A stretch of DNA of 64,000 bases, from assembly GCF_009742705.1 (NCBI RefSeq), contig NZ_WPCU01000009.1:62526-126525 (forward strand), read 5' to 3'. Under the pieces are notes generated by a model that saw only the letters and a list, made by a program, of their open reading frames with translations, searched no databases and was not told the DNA's origin. A program made the position numbers and the translations under genes. Positions 57,711-64,000 of this stretch are shown piece by piece; positions within the stretch are counted from its first letter, which is position 1, and each line of letters begins with the position of its first letter. Source of the stretch: Auraticoccus cholistanensis. Its GTDB lineage: Bacteria; Actinomycetota; Actinomycetes; Propionibacteriales; Propionibacteriaceae.

Positions 57711-58625
57711 GTGCTGACCGCCCTGGTGCTGAGCCCGTCCCTCGACATCAGCTACGACGTCGACCAGCTCACCGTCGGCCGCATCCACCGCCCGCGGGCC
57801 GTGGTGCGCTGCGCCGGCGGCAAGGGCCTCAACATGGTCCGCGCGGCCGCCCGGCTCGGTGCGCCCAGCCAGGCCGTCACCGTGCTCGGCGGCCCGGTCG
57901 GGCAGCTGCTGGCCACGCTGCTCGAGGAGGAGGGCCTCGAGGCGGTCGTCGTCCCCAACGACCGCGAGACCCGGATCTGCGTCTCGGTGGCCGGGGCGGA
58001 GATGACCGAGCTCTACCAGCGCGCCACCCCGCTCGGCGACGGCGTACTCGACCAGGTCGGCCGCGCGCTGACGGACGTGCTGCCCGCCAGCGGCTGGCTC
58101 GCCGTCAACGGCGGGCTGCCCGAGGGCACCGACCCCGAGCGGGTGGCGGACCTGCTGGCCGGCGCCCGCGAGCGGGGCGTCCGGGTGGCCGCCGACTGCT
58201 ACGGGGACCTGCTCGCCCTGCTGCTGCGCCGCGGCGTCGACCTGGTCAAGATCAACCGCTCCGAGGCGGCCGGTCTGGTCGGTGCCGGCGAGGACGCCGA
58301 CCTGGCCGGGCTCACCGCGGAGGTGGCCGCGAGGGCGGGTGCGCCGGTCGTGGTCACCGACGGTGCCCGCGGCTCGATGCTGACCGACGGTGGCACCTGC
58401 TGGCTGGTGGCCGCCAGCCGCCACCGCGGCACCTGGTCCCAGGGCAGCGGCGACAGCTACCTCGGCGGGCTGCTGGCCGGGCTGGAGGAGGGGCTGGGGC
58501 TGGTCGAGGCGGTCCGGCTCGGCGCCGGGGCGGCCACCGCCAACGCGCTGCTGCCCGGCCCGGGCAACCTGGACCCGGCGACGGCCCGGCGGATCGCCGC
58601 CGAGCTGGAGGTGCAGCCGGCCTGA
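57711..58625 (+). CDS. PfkB-type hexose-phosphate kinase (1-phosphofructokinase family)
   Basis: 304 residues. VLSPSLDISYDVDQLTVGRIHR, CAGGKGLNMVRAAARLG (substrate) and the ATP/anion-hole motif GSGDSYLGGLLAGL (Ser for the usual Ala in GAGD). Likely phosphorylates fructose 1-phosphate or tagatose 6-phosphate; no PTS genes nearby to decide. GTG 57711 is 2 bp after ccsB, so it may share its transcript although the function is unrelated. Confidence 0.86.
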   Translation: MLTALVLSPSLDISYDVDQLTVGRIHRPRAVVRCAGGKGLNMVRAAARLGAPSQAVTVLGGPVGQLLATLLEEEGLEAVVVPNDRETRICVSVAGAEMTELYQRATPLGDGVLDQVGRALTDVLPASGWLAVNGGLPEGTDPERVADLLAGARERGVRVAADCYGDLLALLLRRGVDLVKINRSEAAGLVGAGEDADLAGLTAEVAARAGAPVVVTDGARGSMLTDGGTCWLVAASRHRGTWSQGSGDSYLGGLLAGLEEGLGLVEAVRLGAGAATANALLPGPGNLDPATARRIAAELEVQPA

Positions 58626-58635
58626 GCCGGCCGTC

Positions 58636-58668
58636 GGCCCCGCCTGCCGGAGGCCTTCAGGCGTGGCC
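58636..58668 (+). terminator. hairpin after the PfkB gene
   Basis: GGCCCCGCCTG and CAGGCGTGGCC pair at 10 of 11 positions around an 11-nt loop; likely end of the hem-ccs transcript. Confidence 0.55.
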
Positions 58669-58688
58669 GGGGGTGGCAGGATGGCGCG

Positions 58689-60083
58689 GTGCGTCACTTC
58701 GACCTGTGCATCATCGGTTCCGGCTCCGGCAACTCCCTGATCGACGAGTCCCTGGACGGCCAGCGCGTCGCCCTGGTGGAGAAGGGCATCTTCGGCGGCA
58801 CCTGCCTCAACGTGGGCTGCATCCCCACCAAGATGTACGTCCACCCCGCCGACCTGGCCTCGACGCCGGAGCGCTCGGCCCGGCTGGGGGTGCGGCTGCA
58901 GCGCGAGTCGGTCGACTGGGTCGGCATCCGCGACCGGATCTTCACCCGCATCGACGCGATCTCCGCCGGCGGGGAGGACTGGCGCCGCCAGTCCGACAAC
59001 GTCACCCTCTACCGCGGCACCGGCTGGTTCACCGGCGAGAAGCGCTTCGCCGTCGGCGAGGAGGAGTTCACCGCCGACCGCTTCGTGATCGCCGCCGGCA
59101 GCCGGGCCGTCGTCCCGGTGGTGCCCGGCCTGGAGCAGGACTGGTTCGCCGACGGCGCCGCCCGCCGTCCGGCCTGGGCCCACACCTCCGACACGGTGAT
59201 GCGCATCGACGCCCTGCCCGCCTCGATGGTGGTGGTCGGCGGCGGCTACGTGGCCGCCGAGTTCGCCCACGTGTTCGCCTCCTTCGGCGTGGACGTCACC
59301 GTGGTGGTCCGCGGCCAGCGGCTGCTCAAGGACGAGGACGAGGACGTCAGCGCCCGCTTCACCGAGCTGCTCTCGCGTCGGGTGCGGCTCGTGCTCGGCA
59401 CCTCGCTGGCCGAGGTGCGCGCCGACGCCGACGGCCGCGGGGCCACCGTGGTCGGCAACGACGGCTCGACCTTCTCCGGCGAGCTGGTGCTGCTGGCCAC
59501 CGGGCGGACGCCCAACGCCGACACCCTGAACCTGGCCGCCACCGGGGTGAAGGTCGACGGCGAGGGCCGGGTGGTGGTCGACGAGTACCAGCGCACCTCG
59601 GTGGAGGGCATCTTCGCCCTGGGCGACGTCAGCAGCCCGTGGCAGCTCAAGCACGTGGCCAACCACGAGATGCGGGTGGTCAAGCACAACCTGGCCCACC
59701 CGGAGGCGATGAAGGCCAGCGACCACCGCTACGTGCCGCACGCGGTCTTCTCCGAGCCGCAGGTCGCCTCGGTCGGGCTGACCGAGCGGCAGGCCCGCGA
59801 GGCGGGCTACGACGTCGCCGTCGCCCACCAGGACTACGGCTCCGTCGCCTACGGCTGGGCCATGGAGGACGACAGCCACTTCGCCAAGCTGGTCGCCGAC
59901 CGCGGCACCGGGCGGCTGCTCGGGGCCCACATCATCGGGCCGGAGGCCTCGGTGCTGCTGCAGCCGCTGATCCAGGCGATGTCGTTCGGCCTGGGCGCGC
60001 GCGAGATGGCCGAGGGCCAGTACTGGATCCACCCGGCGATGACCGAGCTGGTCGAGAACGCGCTGCTCGCCCTCGACATGTGA
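58689..60083 (+). CDS. mtr: mycothione reductase
   Basis: 464 residues. Flavin disulfide reductase: CIIGSGSGNSLIDESL, redox Cys39/Cys44 in GGTCLNVGCIPTKMYV, NAD(P)H site VVVGGGYVAAEFAHVF, GIFALGDVSSPWQLKHVANHE and the C-terminal HPAMTELVENALLALDM with the catalytic His. Sequence details (SGSGN, VHPAD) fit mycothione reductase over lipoamide dehydrogenase. Restores mycothiol. GTG 58689, 6 nt after CAGGAT, a weak leaderless -10. Confidence 0.93.
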   Translation: MRHFDLCIIGSGSGNSLIDESLDGQRVALVEKGIFGGTCLNVGCIPTKMYVHPADLASTPERSARLGVRLQRESVDWVGIRDRIFTRIDAISAGGEDWRRQSDNVTLYRGTGWFTGEKRFAVGEEEFTADRFVIAAGSRAVVPVVPGLEQDWFADGAARRPAWAHTSDTVMRIDALPASMVVVGGGYVAAEFAHVFASFGVDVTVVVRGQRLLKDEDEDVSARFTELLSRRVRLVLGTSLAEVRADADGRGATVVGNDGSTFSGELVLLATGRTPNADTLNLAATGVKVDGEGRVVVDEYQRTSVEGIFALGDVSSPWQLKHVANHEMRVVKHNLAHPEAMKASDHRYVPHAVFSEPQVASVGLTERQAREAGYDVAVAHQDYGSVAYGWAMEDDSHFAKLVADRGTGRLLGAHIIGPEASVLLQPLIQAMSFGLGAREMAEGQYWIHPAMTELVENALLALDM

Positions 60084-60190
60084 CCCGGCACCCGGTAGCC
60101 GTCGCGGGTCGCTGCACCAGCTGGGAGTTGGACGCATCGGTTATCTTTCCCTGGCCGCGGCTGCGCGGCTTCGGGGACGAGGAGGCCGCG

Positions 60191-60994
60191 GTGGAGAACC
60201 CGGGATTCGCTGAGCAGCTGTCGGACGCGGCCCAGCAGATGGAGCAGTCGAAGGGCGAGCGCGAGACGCTGGACGCGGCGGTGCTGCAGGCGCTGACCAT
60301 CGTCCGCGGCTGCGCCGCGGCCGGGCTGTCGGAGCTGGGACCGGACCGGCGGCTGCGCACCACCGCCGCCACGTCCGAGCTGGTGGTGCGCGGTGACCGG
60401 CTGCAGCACGACCTCGGCGAGGGGCCCTGCGTCTCGGCCATCCGCGACCAGACCCTGGTGTGGAGCCCCGACCTGAGCACCGAGACCCGGTGGCCGCGCT
60501 GGTCCGCCGCCGTGCACGCCCAGCTGGGGGTGCGCTCGATGCTCTCGGTGCAGCTCTACAGCGGTGAGCGGGGCTTCGGCGCGCTCAACCTGTACGGCAC
60601 CGAGCCCGACGCCTTCGACGAGCACGACCGGTCCGCCGTGGTCGCGCTGGGCACCCAGATCGCGGTGGCGATCGCCAACGCGCGCCGCGACGAGCAGCTG
60701 CGACGGGCCATCGACAGCCGCACCGTCATCGGCCAGGCGCAGGGGCTGCTGATGGAGCGCTTCGGGCTGACGGCCGAGACCGCCTTCGCCTACCTGCAGC
60801 GGGTCTCGCAGAGCACCAACACGAAGTTCTTCGCGGTGGCCGAGGAGCTGGTGCGCACCCGCACCCTGCCCTCCGACGAGCTGCGCGCACCGGTCACCTC
60901 CCTGCCCACCAAGGAGAAAGAGGCGGCGCCGCTGACCGGGATCGCCGCCGCGGCGAGCGCGAAGACCCCGCCCGCCCCCGACATCGCCGTCTGA
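60191..60994 (+). CDS. GAF and ANTAR domain regulator
   Basis: 267 residues. A GAF sensor (about 20-165; HDLGEGPCVSAIRD, GVRSMLSVQLYSGERGFGALNLYG) and a C-terminal ANTAR domain (about 168-225; IDSRTVIGQAQGLLMERFGLTAETAFAYLQRVSQSTNTK). ANTAR domains bind paired RNA hairpins to block termination. The ~40-residue tail is disordered. GAGGAGG 5 nt before GTG 60191. The ligand is unknown; the neighbour mtr hints at redox stress. Confidence 0.88.
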   Translation: MENPGFAEQLSDAAQQMEQSKGERETLDAAVLQALTIVRGCAAAGLSELGPDRRLRTTAATSELVVRGDRLQHDLGEGPCVSAIRDQTLVWSPDLSTETRWPRWSAAVHAQLGVRSMLSVQLYSGERGFGALNLYGTEPDAFDEHDRSAVVALGTQIAVAIANARRDEQLRRAIDSRTVIGQAQGLLMERFGLTAETAFAYLQRVSQSTNTKFFAVAEELVRTRTLPSDELRAPVTSLPTKEKEAAPLTGIAAAASAKTPPAPDIAV

Positions 60995-61005
60995 GCGGCG
61001 TCCGA

Positions 61006-61027
61006 CCGCCCGGGCCCGACCGGGCGG
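61006..61027. terminator. 8-bp perfect hairpin between convergent genes
   Basis: CCGCCCGG, 6-nt loop, CCGGGCGG between the GAF-ANTAR and pyruvyl transferase genes. Confidence 0.6.
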
Positions 61028-61040
61028 CGGGGCGGGCGGA

Positions 61041-62579
61041 TCAGCCCGCGGAGGTCAGCGTGCGCAGCCGGCGCCCGACGCGTCGCAGCCGGCGCCGCAC
61101 CCGGGTGCTGAGCGGGGTGGCCGACGTCTGCGGCAGGACCGCGGGGCCGGCCGGCGTGGCCGCGCGTGCCTGCTCCAGCTCGCGGCGCAGCGCGTCCACC
61201 CGACGCTGCTGGGCGCTGCTGGTCCACTGCGCCAGCTGACGCTCCCGGTCGGCCCGCTCGGTGGCGTCCAGCAGGGCGGCCGTGGCCCACGGCGTGCAGG
61301 CCCGCGCCGGGGCGAGCACCGGCACCGCCGCCATCGGGGCCGGGGTCGGCAGCTGCTCGGTCAGCGGTCGCGCCAGCACGTCGCACAGCCGGTCCCACCA
61401 GGCGTCGAGCTCGGCCGCCCGCACGCGGCGGACGTCCTGCAGGTGGGCCACGACCTCGTCGCGCCGCGCGACCAGGTCGACGGCCGCCCGCACCACCTCG
61501 CCGTGCTGCCAGCTGTCGAGGTCGAAGACGAAGTGGTCGAGGCCGACGTTGGAGGCCGCACCCCGCATCCGCACCGAGGAGTACAGGTTGGGGGCCAGCG
61601 AGATGGTCGGCACCGCGGCGCGGGCGGCGAAGATCCCCGCGTGGTAGCGGGAGCCGACGACCAGCAGGGCGGCCTCGGTGAGCGCCACCAGCTGCTTGGC
61701 GGTCAGCATCCGGGTGGGGACCACGCGCTCGTGCCCGGCCGCTGCGGCGATCGCGTCGTTGGCGACCTGGTCGCGGCTGGCCCCGCCGGGGAGCGGGTTG
61801 CCGCCGTGCGGGACGAGCAGCACCCGGCAGTCCAGCCGGTCGGCCAGCTCGGCCACGGTGCGCCCGATCAGGGCGTGGTAGTCGCGCTGCTCGATCCGCG
61901 GCGTCGACGGCTTCTCGGCGAAGCTGGCCACCACGAACCGGCCGCCGGCCAGGTCGGCCACCGCCGCCCGGTCGTCCCCGGAGCAGCGCAGCCCGTACGC
62001 GTCGTCCATCCCCTGCACCAGGGCCTGCGACGGGGCACCCAGCTGGTGCAGCAGGGCCGCGGTCGAGGGCTCGCGGGCGGCCACCAGACGGGCGTGGGCC
62101 ACCAGCTCCGACAGCAGCGGCTCGTCGCTGGGGTAGACGAGCGGGCCGATGGTCTGGCTGGTCAGCGCGTACGGCTTGCCCAGCGCCCGAGCGACCTTGG
62201 CCACCGTGGTCCGCTCGTAGACGTGGTGGGAGAACATGGAGTTGAGGTTGCCGCCGCCGGCGACCAGCACCGCGTCGCTGCTCCGCACGGCCTCGAGCAG
62301 GGGCAGCGCCCGGTCGTCGGCCGCCAGCCCGCTGCCCGTGTGCACGTGGGCCAGCACCTGCTCCTGGCGGGTGGCGCTGCGCCGGCGCTGCTGGTCGAAC
62401 CCGATCCGGGCCACGGCGGGCAGGTCGTAGACCGCGCCGGCGTGGTCCGGGTCGCCGGCCACCAGCGTGATGTCGACACCGCGGGCGCGCAGCTCGTCGA
62501 CGGCCATCTCCGTCATCGCCTCGTCGCCCAGGTGGTAGAAGTTGCGCCAGCCGACGTCGCCGATCAGCAGGATCCTCAC
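61041..62579 (-). CDS. polysaccharide pyruvyl transferase family protein
   Basis: 512 residues. VRILLIGDVGWRNFYHLGDEAMTEMAVDEL (start of the fold), VAGGGNLNSMF, TSQTIGPL, VPHGGNP and VGSRYHAGIFAARAAVPTISL match the CsaB/WcaK pyruvyl transferase group that ketalates cell-wall or capsule sugars. Beyond about residue 410 there is an extra Arg/Ala-rich helical tail ending in basic residues (RVRRRLRRVGRRLR). Start GTG 62579. Stands alone, without other polysaccharide genes. Confidence 0.83.
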   Translation of the reverse strand: MRILLIGDVGWRNFYHLGDEAMTEMAVDELRARGVDITLVAGDPDHAGAVYDLPAVARIGFDQQRRRSATRQEQVLAHVHTGSGLAADDRALPLLEAVRSSDAVLVAGGGNLNSMFSHHVYERTTVAKVARALGKPYALTSQTIGPLVYPSDEPLLSELVAHARLVAAREPSTAALLHQLGAPSQALVQGMDDAYGLRCSGDDRAAVADLAGGRFVVASFAEKPSTPRIEQRDYHALIGRTVAELADRLDCRVLLVPHGGNPLPGGASRDQVANDAIAAAAGHERVVPTRMLTAKQLVALTEAALLVVGSRYHAGIFAARAAVPTISLAPNLYSSVRMRGAASNVGLDHFVFDLDSWQHGEVVRAAVDLVARRDEVVAHLQDVRRVRAAELDAWWDRLCDVLARPLTEQLPTPAPMAAVPVLAPARACTPWATAALLDATERADRERQLAQWTSSAQQRRVDALRRELEQARAATPAGPAVLPQTSATPLSTRVRRRLRRVGRRLRTLTSAG

Positions 62580-62779
62580 TGCGACGCTCTCCGTTCTGTC
62601 CTGCCGAGCCCTCGCTGCGGCAGCGCCCACTCGACCGCAGCCGGGTGAACACCGTCCTCCCGACGTGTGTCGTGTCGGTGAACGCGGCTGCGCCGGCCTG
62701 GCGGCGATGAGTTCCCCGGCCCGGGGGTGTCTACTACGTCGAGGTGCCGACGGGGCACCCGCGACGGGAGGACCAGACC
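62580..62779. other. intergenic region, no gene seen
   Basis: 200 bp between divergent genes; a GGGAGG Shine-Dalgarno at the right end serves the DHFR-like gene, otherwise nothing clear. Confidence 0.5.
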
Positions 62780-63382
62780 ATGAGGAAGCTGCGCTCGACG
62801 ACGTTCGTCTCGCTGGACGGCGTGATGCAGGCCCCCGGCGGGCCCGAGGAGGACACCAGCGGCGGCTTCACCCTGGGCGGCTGGACGGTGCCCTTCTTCG
62901 ACGAGCACCTCGGCGAGGTGATGGACCGCTTCATGACCCCGCCCTTCGACCTGCTGCTGGGACGGCGCACCTACGACATCTTCGCCGGCTTCTGGCCGCA
63001 CGCCTCGGAGGAGGAGGGCGCCGGACCGCTCAACGCCGCCACCAAGTACGTCGCCTCCCGCGGCCGCCCCGAGCTGGGGTGGGACCGCAGCGTCCTGCTG
63101 GAGGGCGACGTGGCCGAGGCGGTGGCGCGGCTGAAGCAGGAGGACGGCCCGGAGCTGCAGGTGCACGGCAGCGGCGACCTGCTGCAGACGCTGCTCCGCT
63201 CCGGGCTGGTCGACGAGGTGCAGCTGCTGGTCTTCCCGGTCCTGCTGGGGTCGGGACGTCGGCTGTTCACCGACCCGCTGCCGCGCAACCTGCAGCTGCT
63301 GGAGACCTCCACCTCCGCCAGCGGCGTGGTGGTCAGCCGCTACGGCGTCGACGGCGAGGTGAGCACCGGCAGCTTCGGCTGA
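62780..63382 (+). CDS. dihydrofolate reductase-like (RibD C-terminal domain) protein
   Basis: 200 residues. RKLRSTTFVSLDGVMQAPGGPEEDTSGGF, LLLGRRTYDIFAGFWP, LQVHGSGDLLQTLLRSGLVDEVQLLVFPVLLGSGRRLF follow the YyaP/RibD reductase domain, an NADPH-dependent fold of uncertain substrate; it is not the essential DHFR. ATG 62780 with GGGAGG upstream. Confidence 0.88.
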   Translation: MRKLRSTTFVSLDGVMQAPGGPEEDTSGGFTLGGWTVPFFDEHLGEVMDRFMTPPFDLLLGRRTYDIFAGFWPHASEEEGAGPLNAATKYVASRGRPELGWDRSVLLEGDVAEAVARLKQEDGPELQVHGSGDLLQTLLRSGLVDEVQLLVFPVLLGSGRRLFTDPLPRNLQLLETSTSASGVVVSRYGVDGEVSTGSFG

Positions 63383-63572
63383 GCGCGCCGACGGGGTCGC
63401 CGGCGGCGCGGTGTGGGTGCTGTCGGTCTGCGGGGGAGGGCCGCGGCGTCGGCCGCGGGCGGGGGCCCGAGGGGTCGTCCGCCTCGGAGGCGGTACCGCG
63501 GAGGCCGACTCCCGGGGCCGTCGCGGGGGAACTCCGGCTCTCCGGGAGCCGGCGCCTCAATCGTACGCGGCG
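63383..63572. other. intergenic region with small GC hairpins
   Basis: 190 bp between convergent genes, containing GC-rich inverted repeats such as CCGGCT/AGCCGG near 63536-63555; no gene seen. Confidence 0.5.
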
Positions 63573-64000
63573 CTACGCGGGGCCCCAGCCGTCGGCCTCC
63601 GAGCCGGCGCCGGGGTCCTGCGGCGCGACCGGTCGGCGGAGCTCGGCCGACGGCTCCTCGAAGGGGGTCGGCGGCTCGTCGGCCAGCGCCTGGGTCATCA
63701 CGGGCCGCCAGATCCTGGCGCCCGCGTCGCCGCCGCCGTCCCCGGTGAGCACCGCCCCGCTGCCCGGCAGCAGCAGCCCGGTGAGCGAGCGGCTGCGGCC
63801 GTCCCAGAAGTCGTGCCGCTTGTCGACGGCGATGGCGGCGCAGCCGGCGACCTCGGGGGTGTAGCCGCAGAACCAGGTCGCCTCGCTGCTGTCCGTCGCC
63901 CCGGTCTTGCCCGCCACCGGGTGCCCGGACGGCGGCAGCGCCGGCCGTCCGGTGCCCGCCATCACGCCCTGGAGGAGGTTGGTGACGCCGCGGGCGATGT
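63573..64000 (-). CDS. penicillin-binding protein, C-terminal part (5' end outside window)
   Basis: About 142 residues are visible; the gene runs off the right edge. VTNLLQGVMAGTGRPALPPSGHPVAGKTGATDSSEATWFCGYTP contains the KTG motif of the transpeptidase domain, and the spacing fits a bifunctional (GT51 plus transpeptidase) class A enzyme. An acidic, Pro-rich tail ends the protein. Catalytic Ser and SxN lie outside the window. Confidence 0.85.
   Translation of the reverse strand, partial: IARGVTNLLQGVMAGTGRPALPPSGHPVAGKTGATDSSEATWFCGYTPEVAGCAAIAVDKRHDFWDGRSRSLTGLLLPGSGAVLTGDGGGDAGARIWRPVMTQALADEPPTPFEEPSAELRRPVAPQDPGAGSEADGWGPA

Overview
The window is a very GC-rich chromosomal segment (roughly 75% G+C by eye, codons almost always ending in G or C) from an actinobacterium. 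The markers are Lsr2, mycothione reductase, a GAF-ANTAR regulator, the 33-residue ribosomal protein bS22, a DUF2342 zincin, DUF3180 and a CobA-HemD fusion. I cannot fix the genus from sequence alone; Propionibacteriales or Mycobacteriales-like relatives are plausible. Almost everything is core genome: there is no IS element, phage, CRISPR array, tRNA or rRNA that I can see. Both ends cut a gene.

Layout. 1-3143: tail of a DUF1707 protein, a SixA-like phosphatase, an acetylxylan-esterase-like hydrolase and a TRM11-like methyltransferase. 3178-4536: a minus-strand unit ppa-crcB-crcB (pyrophosphatase plus two fluoride channel subunits). 4605-15248: dacB, a zincin, tilS, hpt, ftsH, the folate genes folE-folP-folB-folK, DUF3180, a coiled-coil membrane protein and lsr2. 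15538-24507: clpC, an EamA transporter, a Q/S/Y/G-rich membrane protein, mutY, a membrane-anchored S/T/P-rich protein, disA, a DUF2809 protein and radA. The order ppa ... radA repeats the order I remember from the Mycobacterium tuberculosis Rv3628-Rv3585 region. 24539-29761: mixed metabolic genes (alpha/beta hydrolase, LLM flavin oxidoreductase, HisC-like aminotransferase, VOC protein, a Cys-rich unknown, DedA). 29992-57708: a second conserved block, ppx - TIM barrel - (proline dehydrogenase, ferritin, CPBP protease, metE, asd) - proC - acuC - HTH - bS22 - SDR - acyltransferase - AMP ligase - glutaredoxin-like - pcp - rex - hemA - hemC - cobA/hemD - hemB - hemL - phosphatase - resA - ccdA - resB - ccsB, which parallels M. 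tuberculosis Rv0496-Rv0529. 57711-64000: a PfkB kinase, mycothione reductase, a GAF-ANTAR regulator, a polysaccharide pyruvyl transferase, a DHFR-like protein and the C-terminus of a penicillin-binding protein.

How they work together. The folate run makes tetrahydrofolate from GTP. rex to hemL takes glutamyl-tRNA to uroporphyrinogen III and siroheme precursors under a redox sensor, and resA-ccdA-resB-ccsB attaches heme to c-type cytochromes, so heme supply and use lie side by side. metE is preceded by a cobalamin riboswitch, so the B12-independent enzyme should be off when B12 is present. clpC has a candidate ClgR operator.

The most unusual non-coding signals are: a 73-bp-armed palindrome (60 of 73 positions paired) between cobA/hemD and hemB; a second long inverted repeat just upstream of ppx; a very regular leaderless-promoter pattern (TANNNT, 6-7 nt, then ATG/GTG) in front of at least 15 genes; and two divergent promoters whose opposite -10 boxes share one TA. 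I saw no clear undescribed multi-gene system such as a defence island; the window is otherwise ordinary core chromosome.
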